A stretch of DNA of 29,749 nt from CAZKEW01 sp964580435 (GTDB lineage: Bacteria > Acidobacteriota > Aminicenantia > Aminicenantales > UBA8522): positions 1-29,749 of the forward strand of contig CAZOKP010000027.1 of NCBI GenBank assembly GCA_964580435.1. The letters run 5' to 3'. The notes below the pieces were generated by a model. The model ran no database searches, had not been told where the DNA came from, and saw nothing but the letters and a program-made list of their open reading frames with translations. The number at the start of each line of letters is the position of its first letter. Position 1 is the first letter of the stretch. This document shows, in pieces, positions 1 to 6,913 of this stretch. A program made the translations under genes and the position numbers.

Positions 1-1
1 T

Positions 2-2185
2 TCGTTCATTGTGAGCACGTCCTTTTCTTTTTCAGCTGAAGAACCGGAGCCGCAACCACAGCAGGAGGCAGCAGTGACGCCAGAAACAAAAAGTAAGCCT
101 GTCGCCTCCTCCCCGCAAGGGCTCTCCAGCCTTGAATCCCCCATCACTTTCCTGGCCCGAAGCTGGGAAAAAACAGAGAACAGGATTTTTGCCACGGGCG
201 ATGTGGAAGTGTACTACAAGAACCTCAAAGTGTTTGCCGACCAGGTCGAGATCAATACCGAGACCAAAGACATCTTTGCCAAGGGGAATGTCGTCATCCA
301 GCTGCCGACAGAAGTGGTGCGCTGCGAATCCCTTTTCTACAATCTGGACAGCCACCAGGGCAAAATGGAGAAGGCCAACGGGATGATGCAGCCGACCGTC
401 TTTTACCAGGCGGATGAGATCGAGCAGAAAGCCCGGGACACTTATGAACTGACGAAGGCGCGCCTGACCGCCTGCACGCAGCCCACTCCCCGCTGGAATT
501 TCTCCTGCGCCAAAGCCACCATTAAGAAGAATGATTATGTCGCGATGTGGAGCTCTGTCTTTACCATAAAGAAAATCCCGATCTTCTACATGCCCTATTT
601 CCGCTACCCTCTTAACCAGGAGCGCTCGACCGGTTTTTTGATGCCGCAACTGGGCTACTCTGGGGCGAAAGGGTTTTTTTACGGTCAGTCCTTTTTTTTG
701 GCCATGGCCAGGAATATGGACGCGACTTTCGACCTCGACTATTTTTCCGCCAAGGGGGTCGGGGGCGGTCTGGAATACCGCTACTTGTTTGGAGATGGAA
801 CGGGAGGAGATGCCAGGGTCTATTACTTTGTCTTCAAACCCGACGCCTCAGGAGAAACGTCTTCCAATGCCTATCTCGTTCGGTTCAGGCACAACCAGCC
901 TCTCCCCGCAAACTTCCGGCTTGTGGCCAATATCGATTACCAGACCTCCATATCTTTTATGAGGGATTTTGATAATAATTTCAAGCGGGCGGCAGTCTCC
1001 AATTTTAAGTCCGAAGCCTACATCTCCAGAGCGTGGTCGTACTATAACTTCAGCTTGAGGGCCTCCCGGTTTGAGACCTATTTTACGAGTGTCAATAATT
1101 CTATCATTACTTATTATCTGCCCCAGCTGACGATCAACTCCTTCAAAATCAAGCTGTTCTCGCCGGTCTATTTTTCGTTTTCCTCCGCTTTAACCAGTTG
1201 GAAGTCCGGCTGGCAGAACGAGTATGACGCAGGCACAGAAAAATATAATAACAGCGTTTCTTTTTCCCCCGTCCTCAGCCTGCCGTTTTCCAAGATCCCC
1301 TGGCTCACCGTCAATACCAGCTTGACTTCGAATTTCGCTTATTACGCCCAGTCGTACGCGCCGAACACGCGCCTCATCATCAATGACCCCGTGTTCGTCT
1401 CCAATTATGAGGTTGGGGTCGAATGGACCGGGCCTGTTTTCTACCGGATTTATCAAAGCGCGCAGGGCGAGACGAAGATCAACCACGTCATCGAACCCAC
1501 GATCAGTTACAGCTACGACAGTCCGGTGAACGAGGCCGACAGGATTATTACCCCCTACGGCTTCTTTCGTTATCATCAGCTCACCTACGGCCTGACCAAC
1601 CGGGTTTTGGTCAAACGAGATATGCCGCGGGAAGTTTTTACCTGGGGGATAAGCCAGACGTACTATCTCTCGCCGGAGGACAGTTTAATGAAATATTATA
1701 ATTGGCAAGGCAAGATTCCCCGTTACTCTGATATCACCAGCTATCTGAGGTTCTATCCCGCCGAGAAGTACAGCCTCGACTGTTCTTCAGGATATAACAC
1801 CTACTTCAAGACTTTTTCGTACTTCCGCCTGGGAGCCAGCCTGAATTCACCCTCCGACCCGTTTTTCCTTTCGGTGAGTTGGTTTAAGAGCATGAGTCCT
1901 TGGTACAAGGATATCCTCGGTGATCGCCAGCAGATCAGTGCATTAGGCCGGGTGCGGATCCCGGGGCTTCAGCTTGAAGCGCTGGCGGACATCGACTACA
2001 ACATTCTCGAGCGGAAAATCCTTTACTCGGGGGTTTCCCTGGTCTATCATTACCAGTGCCTTGATTTTAAGGTAGATGTGAGACAGTTTTATTACCGCAC
2101 GCTGCCGGAAACCCAGTTCAGGATTTCCGTGGAGCTCGGAAACATCGGCAAGACCACAGACTTTATGGGAGGATTTGGTTTCTAG
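2..2185 (+). CDS. lptD: LPS-assembly outer-membrane protein LptD (5' end outside the window)
   Basis: LptD is the outer-membrane barrel that, with LptE, inserts lipopolysaccharide into the outer leaflet. The visible protein has an OstA-type beta-jellyroll domain (about residues 45-130, with VEVYYKNLKVFADQVEI and a second strand pair around GNVVIQLP), the family hallmark IPIFYMPYFRYPL followed by STGFLMPQLGYSG (about 189-215), and then a long aromatic-rich barrel ending in Phe, as outer-membrane proteins usually do. The first possible start is a GTG at position 11, but the frame is open to the window edge and reads SFIVSTSFSFSA before EEPEP, which looks like the end of a signal peptide. The true start is therefore almost certainly upstream and the gene is listed as partial. 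The stop codon lies 1 bp before the rfbA ATG, so the two are probably co-transcribed. Family assignment is strong; the exact N-terminus cannot be seen. Confidence 0.9.
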   Translation, partial: SFIVSTSFSFSAEEPEPQPQQEAAVTPETKSKPVASSPQGLSSLESPITFLARSWEKTENRIFATGDVEVYYKNLKVFADQVEINTETKDIFAKGNVVIQLPTEVVRCESLFYNLDSHQGKMEKANGMMQPTVFYQADEIEQKARDTYELTKARLTACTQPTPRWNFSCAKATIKKNDYVAMWSSVFTIKKIPIFYMPYFRYPLNQERSTGFLMPQLGYSGAKGFFYGQSFFLAMARNMDATFDLDYFSAKGVGGGLEYRYLFGDGTGGDARVYYFVFKPDASGETSSNAYLVRFRHNQPLPANFRLVANIDYQTSISFMRDFDNNFKRAAVSNFKSEAYISRAWSYYNFSLRASRFETYFTSVNNSIITYYLPQLTINSFKIKLFSPVYFSFSSALTSWKSGWQNEYDAGTEKYNNSVSFSPVLSLPFSKIPWLTVNTSLTSNFAYYAQSYAPNTRLIINDPVFVSNYEVGVEWTGPVFYRIYQSAQGETKINHVIEPTISYSYDSPVNEADRIITPYGFFRYHQLTYGLTNRVLVKRDMPREVFTWGISQTYYLSPEDSLMKYYNWQGKIPRYSDITSYLRFYPAEKYSLDCSSGYNTYFKTFSYFRLGASLNSPSDPFFLSVSWFKSMSPWYKDILGDRQQISALGRVRIPGLQLEALADIDYNILERKILYSGVSLVYHYQCLDFKVDVRQFYYRTLPETQFRISVELGNIGKTTDFMGGFGF

Positions 2186-2186
2186 C

Positions 2187-3257
2187 ATGAAAGGTTTGAT
2201 TCTCAGCGGAGGCAAGGGCACCCGGCTTCGACCCCTGACCTTTACCCAGGCGAAGCAGCTCGTCCCCGTGGCCAACAAGCCCGTCCTCTTTTATGGAATC
2301 GACGCGCTTGTGGACGCCGGAATCCGGGACATCGGGATCATCGTCGGCGAGACCAAGGAGGAAATCAGGGAAGCGGCCGGAGACGGGAAAAAATGGGGCC
2401 GGGACATCAGGATCACTTACATTGAGCAGGCCGAGCCGCTCGGACTGGCCCACGCCGTCCTGATCTCGGAAGGTTTCTTGGGAGAGGAGCCGTTTGTGAT
2501 GTACCTGGGAGACAATATTCTTAAGAGCGGGATCATCTCCCTGGTCAAAGAATTTGAGGAGCGCAAGCCCAACTCCTTGATTCTGCTGACGGAAGTCCCC
2601 AACCCCCAGATGTTCGGCGTCGCCGAACTCAAGGACGGCAAAGTCGTGCGGCTGGTGGAAAAGCCGAAAAAACCGGTCAGCAACCTGGCCCTGGTCGGCG
2701 TTTATATGTTTGACCGCCATATTTTCGAAGCGGTCAAAGCCATCAAGCCGTCCTGGCGGAACGAGCTGGAGATTACGGACGCGATCCAGTATCTGGTTGA
2801 GCACGGCTATGAAGTTCAGCCGCATCTTGTCTCCGGCTGGTGGAAGGACACGGGCAAGATCGAGGATATCCTCGAGGCCAACCGGCTGATCCTGGAGACC
2901 ATATCGGGCCGGGTTGAGGGAACAGTGGATGAAACGTCCCGGGTCAACGGCGAGGTCATCATCGAGAAGGGCGTCTCGGTGCGCTCGAGCATCATCCGCG
3001 GCCCGGCCATCATCGGCTCCGGCACGGAGGTCGTCGACTCCTACATCGGCCCTTTCACTTCCATCCAGAAAGGATGTCGGATCATCAAAACGGAAATAGA
3101 GCACAGCATCGTCCTCGAGGGAAGCGAAATCATCGAGATCGGCAGCCGGATTGATCAAAGCCTGATCGGGCGGGAGGTGCGCATCTATAAATGTCCGCCA
3201 AAACCTCTCGCCTACCGCTTCATGGTCGGAGACAAGAGCGAAATCGGGCTTAAATAA
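2187..3257 (+). CDS. rfbA: Glucose-1-phosphate thymidylyltransferase, long form
   Basis: This enzyme makes dTDP-glucose from dTTP and glucose-1-phosphate, the first step to dTDP-deoxysugars. The N-terminus MKGLILSGGKGTRLRPLT carries the nucleotide-binding loop. GDN at 108-110 should hold the metal aspartate, VEKP at 157-160 and WWKDTG at 218-223 are family motifs, and residues from about 245 form hexapeptide-like repeats (VNGEVIIEKGVSV, then SSIIRGPAIIGSG) of a left-handed beta-helix. That C-terminal domain and the length of 356 aa fit the long RmlA type rather than the short form of about 290 aa. A TTG four codons upstream (2175) is possible, but the ATG at 2187 gives the conserved N-terminus and lies 1 bp after the lptD stop. 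GGGAGG at 2167-2172 could serve as a somewhat distant ribosome site. Substrate preference among sugar phosphates and NTPs is inferred from family and from neighbouring rfbC and rfbB. Confidence 0.9.
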   Translation: MKGLILSGGKGTRLRPLTFTQAKQLVPVANKPVLFYGIDALVDAGIRDIGIIVGETKEEIREAAGDGKKWGRDIRITYIEQAEPLGLAHAVLISEGFLGEEPFVMYLGDNILKSGIISLVKEFEERKPNSLILLTEVPNPQMFGVAELKDGKVVRLVEKPKKPVSNLALVGVYMFDRHIFEAVKAIKPSWRNELEITDAIQYLVEHGYEVQPHLVSGWWKDTGKIEDILEANRLILETISGRVEGTVDETSRVNGEVIIEKGVSVRSSIIRGPAIIGSGTEVVDSYIGPFTSIQKGCRIIKTEIEHSIVLEGSEIIEIGSRIDQSLIGREVRIYKCPPKPLAYRFMVGDKSEIGLK

Positions 3258-3314
3258 GAGGCCAAGAACCAAAGAGCGGCATAGGAAGAGATATTAGGCA
3301 ATGGTTAGATCGAA

Positions 3315-3378
3315 CGTCATTGCGAGCGAAGCGAAGCAATCCCACGAAGTCATCGCGAGCATAGCGTAACGATCTCAG
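3315..3378 (+). repeat. Hairpin repeat copy A (two tandem units)
   Basis: Unit one (3315-3342) is the near-consensus CGTCATTGCGAGCGAAGCGA followed by AGCAATCC. Unit two (3349-3378) is a diverged copy starting GTCATCGCGAG and ending CGATCTCAG. ATTGC and GCAAT at the ends of unit one are inverted and can pair. The copy ends 15 bp before the rfbC start codon. Confidence 0.85.
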
Positions 3379-3393
3379 TTTAAGGAGCGAGCC

Positions 3394-3849
3394 ATGATTA
3401 ACGGCGTGAAAATAAAAAAGCTGAAGGTCGTCCCGGATGAGAGGGGGAGGTTGATGGAGGTTCTGCGCCGGGACGACGAACTCTTCCAGAATTTCGGCCA
3501 AGTGTACATGACCACGACGTTTCCCGGCGTGGTTAAAGCCTGGCACAAACACGAAAAGCAGTCCGATAACATCGCCTGCGCCGCCGGTATGATCAAAATG
3601 GCCCTTTACGACGGGCGGACCGGCTCTCCGACGTTCCGGGAAATCAATGAATTCTATCTGGGCGTCCATAATCCGCTGCTGGTTCAAGTCCCCGCTGGAA
3701 TCTATCACGGCTGGAAGTGCGTGAGCCAGGAAGAGGCGCTCATCATCAATATCCCCACAGAAATGTACAATCGGGAGCATCCCGACGAGCAGCGCCTCGA
3801 TCCGCACGACAACGACATTCCTTATGATTGGAAACGGAAAGACGGATAG
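3394..3849 (+). CDS. rfbC: dTDP-4-dehydrorhamnose 3,5-epimerase family protein (RmlC-like cupin)
   Basis: RmlC enzymes epimerise C3 and C5 of dTDP-4-keto-6-deoxyglucose. The protein has the cupin barrel pattern: ERGRLMEVLR at 16-25, a histidine-rich first motif VVKAWHKHEKQ with His51 and His53, PAGIYHGWKC with His105 at 100-109, and a C-terminal DPHDNDIPYDW resembling the aspartate-containing tail of RmlC. At 151 aa it is shorter than the usual 180 or so, which is common in a subgroup of bacterial homologues whose product may be a 3- or 5-epimer only. The start has a good AAGGAG seven bases upstream (3381-3388 region), directly after repeat copy A. It lies between rfbA and rfbB in the same orientation, which supports a dTDP-sugar role. 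The precise epimerisation chemistry is inferred. Confidence 0.85.
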   Translation: MINGVKIKKLKVVPDERGRLMEVLRRDDELFQNFGQVYMTTTFPGVVKAWHKHEKQSDNIACAAGMIKMALYDGRTGSPTFREINEFYLGVHNPLLVQVPAGIYHGWKCVSQEEALIINIPTEMYNREHPDEQRLDPHDNDIPYDWKRKDG

Positions 3850-3903
3850 GAATGATGGCCCTGAAATGGCTTTGCCGCTTTCCCCTCGGGCCGTTGTCAA
3901 AGA

Positions 3904-3976
3904 CGTCATTGCGAGGAGCGAAGCGACGAAGCAATCCCGAGAAGAAGGAGATCGCCACGCTTTGCTCGCGATGACG
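3904..3976 (+). repeat. Hairpin repeat copy B (direct unit facing inverted unit)
   Basis: The left arm (3904-3937) reads CGTCATTGCGAGGAGCGAAG and ends CGAAGCAATCC. The right arm (3948-3976) is an inverted unit ending CTCGCGATGACG. The two arms are reverse complements over most of their length and could form one large imperfect stem in the rfbC-rfbB gap. Confidence 0.85.
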
Positions 3977-4010
3977 ATGTAACCATATTTATGCGTTTAT
4001 ATTAGGTTTT

Positions 4011-4079
4011 CATTGCGAGCGGAGCGAAGCAATCCGACGGAGTCGTCGCGAGGCATCGAAGATGCCGTGGCGATCTCAG
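4011..4079 (+). repeat. Hairpin repeat copy C (two units, second with a perfect core palindrome)
   Basis: Unit one starts CATTGCGAGCGGAGCGAAGC at 4011. Unit two starts GTCGTCGCGAG and has the perfect core GGCATC-GAA-GATGCC at 4052-4066. The copy ends GATCTCAG, the same end as copy A, 15-16 bp before the rfbB start. Confidence 0.85.
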
Positions 4080-4094
4080 TTCAAAGAGTAAGTT

Positions 4095-5132
4095 ATGATT
4101 GAAGAAAGACAAATCGACGGTAAAACCCTTCTCGTCACCGGCGGCGCTGGGTTCATCGGCAGCAATTTCATCCATTATCTACTCCAGGGATATCCCCGGA
4201 CAAAAGTCATCAACCTGGACAAGCTGACCTATGCCGGCAACCTGGACAACTTGAAGGATGTGGAGAAAGACCCGCGCTATGAGTTCATCCATGGAGATAT
4301 CCGCGACAAAGAGGTCGTCCGCGGAATTTTCCCCCGAGTCCAGGGGGCGGTTCATTTCGCTGCCGAAACCCATGTCGACCGCTCCATACTGGATGCCGGG
4401 GAGTTCGTCCTGACCGATGTCTACGGCAGTTTTGTCCTTTTTGAAGCCCTCAAGGCGGCTCCGCACATTGAGTTTTTCCTTCATGTTTCCACGGACGAAG
4501 TCTACGGAAGCCGGGATAAGGGTTTTTTTAAAGAAACCGACTCTCTTCATCCGTCTTCCCCCTATGCGGCCAGCAAGGCCGGCGCCGACCGTCTCGCCTA
4601 TGCCTATCACGTCACTTACGGCCTTCCCATCATCATTCTCCGCCCGAGCAATAATTTCGGCCCTTATCAATACCCCGAAAAATTTATCCCTCTCTTCGTG
4701 ACCAACGCATTGGAAGATAGAGATCTTCCTCTTTATGGCAAAGGCACGAACGTCCGCGATTGGCTCCATGTTGAAGACAACTGCCGGGCGGTTGACCTGC
4801 TGATGCGCAGGGGGAAAGCTGGGGAAGTCTATAACATTGGCGCTGGTAACGAAGTCCGGAATGTCTCCATAGCTGAGCAGATCTGCGCCCTTTTGGGCAA
4901 GCCTCGCAGCCTGATCAAGTTCGTGCCCGACCGCCTGGGCCATGACCGCCGCTACGCTCTGGATAGCCGAAAAATCCATGCCCTCGGCTGGAGACCGGAG
5001 AAAAAGTTCGCGGAGGCGCTGGCCTCGACCGTCCGCTGGTATCAGGAGAACGAAGAGTGGTGGCGCAAGATCAAGGAGCGCAGCCGAGACTTTAAAACCT
5101 TTTATGATAATTACTACCGCGACAGGAAATAG
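4095..5132 (+). CDS. rfbB: dTDP-glucose 4,6-dehydratase
   Basis: RmlB converts dTDP-glucose to dTDP-4-keto-6-deoxyglucose with tightly bound NAD. It is an extended SDR enzyme with the Rossmann motif TGGAGFIGS at 15-23, the diagnostic LDKLTYAGNLDNL at 41-53, AAETHVDRSI at 89-98, the dehydratase triad STDEVYG at 132-138 (Thr, Asp, Glu) and YAASK at 157-161. RPSNNFGPYQYPEKFIPLF and GTNVRDWLHVEDNC are also typical, and 345 aa is the normal family length. Upstream AAAGAG (4083-4088) is a weak ribosome site directly after repeat copy C. It follows rfbA and rfbC, so three of the four dTDP-rhamnose genes are present. No rmlD-type reductase with a typical sequence is in the window; the two SDR genes at 5953 and 6914 are candidates for the missing reduction or for a different end product. 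Confidence 0.93.
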   Translation: MIEERQIDGKTLLVTGGAGFIGSNFIHYLLQGYPRTKVINLDKLTYAGNLDNLKDVEKDPRYEFIHGDIRDKEVVRGIFPRVQGAVHFAAETHVDRSILDAGEFVLTDVYGSFVLFEALKAAPHIEFFLHVSTDEVYGSRDKGFFKETDSLHPSSPYAASKAGADRLAYAYHVTYGLPIIILRPSNNFGPYQYPEKFIPLFVTNALEDRDLPLYGKGTNVRDWLHVEDNCRAVDLLMRRGKAGEVYNIGAGNEVRNVSIAEQICALLGKPRSLIKFVPDRLGHDRRYALDSRKIHALGWRPEKKFAEALASTVRWYQENEEWWRKIKERSRDFKTFYDNYYRDRK

Positions 5133-5161
5133 AATATTCTGGCAGTTATCTGTTCTTCTTT

Positions 5162-5269
5162 GTCATTCCGTGCCGAGCGGAGCGGCCCGAGGACGTCATC
5201 GCGAGCTCTGAAGGAGTGAAGCAATAGGACGGAGTCGTTGCGAGGAGCTCTGCGACGAAGCAATCTCAT
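5162..5269 (+). repeat. Hairpin repeat copy D (three direct units)
   Basis: Three diverged units in direct orientation begin at about 5162 (GTCATTCCGTGCCGAGCGG), 5194 (GTCATCGCGAGCTCTGAAGG) and 5234 (GTCGTTGCGAGGAGCTCTGC), the last ending GAAGCAATCTC. They fill most of the 204 bp gap between rfbB and the GIY-YIG gene and point towards that gene. Confidence 0.8.
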
Positions 5270-5336
5270 AGAGCTGGACACTTTGCCTAGAGTGAGAAAA
5301 CGACTTTCTATAAAAGGTCTCTAAAAATGAAGGAAA

Positions 5337-5624
5337 TTGGATCACTTTTACTTTGTCTACATAATGACGAACAAGAGAAATACGGTTTTATATACAGGAA
5401 TCACAAGTGATTTGAGAAGAAGAGTCTATGAGCATAAAGAAAAACTAGTTGAAGGTTTTACGAAAAAATATAATATTAATAAGCTTGTCTATTTTGAAAT
5501 ATTTCAGGATGCTTATGGTGCAATTGCACGAGAGAAGCAAATTAAGGGAGGGTCGCGATTGAAAAAAATTAATCTTGTTAGAAGAGTGAATCCGTTTTGG
5601 GACGATCTCTATTCAAAATTATGA
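5337..5624 (+). CDS. Single-domain GIY-YIG nuclease (UPF0213/YhbQ-like), embedded in repeats
   Basis: This 95-residue protein is almost entirely a GIY-YIG endonuclease domain. It has FVYIMTNKRNTVLYTGIT at 6-23 (the VYI and YTG strands), the catalytic arginine region DLRRRVYEHK at 25-34, AIAREKQIK with the expected metal-binding Glu66, and Asn79 near the end. GIY-YIG domains cut DNA with one metal ion; the natural substrate of stand-alone members is mostly unknown. The only start in frame is TTG at 5337, since a stop lies at 5328-5330; AAGGA just upstream is very close, and an ATG at 5327 is in another frame. The gene is strikingly AT-rich against its GC-rich neighbours. Its stop codon overlaps the first inverted unit of repeat copy E, and direct units (copy D) lie before it. 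The composition and position suggest it came in together with the repeats. Confidence 0.85.
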   Translation: MDHFYFVYIMTNKRNTVLYTGITSDLRRRVYEHKEKLVEGFTKKYNINKLVYFEIFQDAYGAIAREKQIKGGSRLKKINLVRRVNPFWDDLYSKL

Positions 5625-5777
5625 GATTGCTTCGACATCTTCGATGTCTCGCAATGACTGGGTCCTATTGTTTCGCTCCTTCGGAACTCGCAATGACTAT
5701 GAGATTGCCGCGCTCCCTTTGGTCGCTCGCAATGACTATGTCATATTGCTTCGCTCCTTTGGTCGCTCGCAATGACG
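5623..5777 (-). repeat. Hairpin repeat copy E (four inverted units)
   Basis: Four units in inverted orientation lie at 5623-5658, 5663-5697, 5701-5736 and 5741-5777. Each starts near GAGATTGC or a variant and ends CTCGCAATGAC. The first has the core GACATC-TTC-GATGTC (5634-5648). The array starts inside the stop codon of the GIY-YIG gene. Confidence 0.85.
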
Positions 5778-5903
5778 AGAGGGAGACCCTGCTTCAAGAG
5801 CAGATGCGGGAGAAGACGACTTGCATACAGGCTATCGCAAGAGCAAATAATGATGGGAACAAAAATTCTCACTATTGGAGTAGCCAAAGCGCATTATCTT
5901 TCT
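5778..5903. other. Non-repeat part of the 328 bp gap before the first SDR gene
   Basis: The gap from 5625 to 5952 holds repeat copy E, this stretch of about 125 bp and repeat copy F. I see no gene, RNA or clear promoter in it. The reading frame that crosses it is composed largely of translated repeats and does not look like a protein. Confidence 0.6.
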
Positions 5904-5931
5904 GTCATTGCGAGTGAAGCGAAGCAATCTC
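5904..5931 (+). repeat. Hairpin repeat copy F (single direct unit)
   Basis: One near-consensus unit reads GTCATTGCGAGTGAAGCGAA then GCAATCTC. It ends 21 bp before the ATG at 5953 and just before that gene's GGAGGA ribosome site. Confidence 0.85.
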
Positions 5932-5952
5932 AACGATGATAATGGAGGAAGA

Positions 5953-6909
5953 ATGAGAGTCTTAATTACGGGAATCACCGGATTTGCCGGGAGTCATCTG
6001 GCCGAATATATCCTAGCCCATCACCCCGATGTCGAGGTTTTCGGGATCGTGCGCTGGCGGAGCCGGATGGAGAATGTGCTTCACCTCCAAGACAAGATCG
6101 AGCTGGTTGAGGCGGACCTGAAAGACATCGTCTCGCTCCGAAGCTGCCTGGCTCATGTCAAGCCAGACCGCATCTTCCACCTGGCCGCCCAGAGTTTTGT
6201 CCCAACCTCCTGGAAGTGCCCGGCGGAAACGTTCGCCATTAACGCCATCGGCCAGGTCAACCTCTTCGAGGCAGCTCTCAGCCTGAAGCTGTCGCCGCGG
6301 ATTCAAGTGGCCGGCTCAAGCGAGGAATACGGCCATGTCAACCCGGATGAGATCCCGATGAAAGAGACGAATCCCCTGCGGCCCCTCAGCCCCTATGCCG
6401 TCAGCAAGGTGGCGCAGGACCTGCTGGGTTACCAGTACCATAAAAGCTACGGCTTGCGGATTGTCCGGACGCGGGGGTTCAATCATACCGGGCCGCGCCG
6501 CGGGGAAGTCTTCGTCACCTCCTCGTTTGCCAAGCAGATCGCCGAGATCGAAAAGAAGAGAAGGGAGCCGATCATCCATGTCGGGAACCTCGAGGCCAAG
6601 CGCGATTTCAGCGATGTCCGCGATATCGTTCGGGCGTATTGGCTTTGCCTGGAGAAAGGTGAAGATGGCGAGGTCTACAACATCGGCTCAGGCGTGTCGC
6701 GCTCGATGAGGGAGGTCCTCGATACGCTCCTTTCCTTGAGCAAAGTCAAAGTGCGGGTCGAGGTCGACCCGAAAAGACTCCGGCCTTCAGACGTCCCCAT
6801 CCTTCTCTCGGACTCCTCGAAATTCATGAGCTTGACCGGCTGGAAGCCGGAGATCCCCTTCCGCCAGACGATGGGCGACCTGCTCGATTACTGGAGGGAA
6901 AGAGTCTAA
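5953..6909 (+). CDS. SDR nucleotide-sugar dehydratase/reductase, GDP-mannose 4,6-dehydratase/Rmd-like
   Basis: This 318 aa extended SDR protein acts on a nucleotide-activated sugar in the cytoplasm. It has GITGFAG at 7-13, HLAAQSFVPTSW at 76-87, SSEEYG at 122-127 and YAVSK at 148-152. RTRGFNHTGPRRGE, RDFSDVRDIVRAYW and RPSDVPILLSDSSKF are typical of GDP-mannose 4,6-dehydratases and of GDP-6-deoxy-4-keto-mannose reductases. The Glu after SSE could serve as a dehydratase residue, but reductases share much of this pattern, so the reaction is left open. The frame extends 15 codons upstream, but the ATG at 5953 has GGAGGA at the right distance and gives a normal Rossmann N-terminus; the upstream part is repeat copy F. 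The gene is followed after 4 bp by a related gene, and the pair could perform dehydration then reduction. Confidence 0.85.
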   Translation: MRVLITGITGFAGSHLAEYILAHHPDVEVFGIVRWRSRMENVLHLQDKIELVEADLKDIVSLRSCLAHVKPDRIFHLAAQSFVPTSWKCPAETFAINAIGQVNLFEAALSLKLSPRIQVAGSSEEYGHVNPDEIPMKETNPLRPLSPYAVSKVAQDLLGYQYHKSYGLRIVRTRGFNHTGPRRGEVFVTSSFAKQIAEIEKKRREPIIHVGNLEAKRDFSDVRDIVRAYWLCLEKGEDGEVYNIGSGVSRSMREVLDTLLSLSKVKVRVEVDPKRLRPSDVPILLSDSSKFMSLTGWKPEIPFRQTMGDLLDYWRERV

Positions 6910-6913
6910 GGAG

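Noticed and set aside
2163..3272. Long minus-strand frame opposite rfbA
   Set aside because: The plus strand encodes an unmistakable nucleotidyltransferase; the antisense frame is a by-product of GC-rich third positions.
3250..3909. 219-residue minus-strand frame opposite rfbC
   Set aside because: It is antisense to rfbC and its N-terminal and C-terminal parts are translated repeats (RYARDD, RFARND).
5327..5340. Frameshifted ATG start for the GIY-YIG gene
   Set aside because: ATG 5327 is in a different frame and would need an indel; the TTG at 5337 gives a normal-length domain, so no frameshift is claimed.
5597..5917. 106-residue plus-strand frame after the GIY-YIG gene
   Set aside because: It is translated repeat DNA (recurring LAMT and CFAP patterns) with no independent coding signal.
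3315..5931. CRISPR array
   Set aside because: Repeats vary in sequence, occur in both orientations, have no regular unique spacers, and no cas gene is near.
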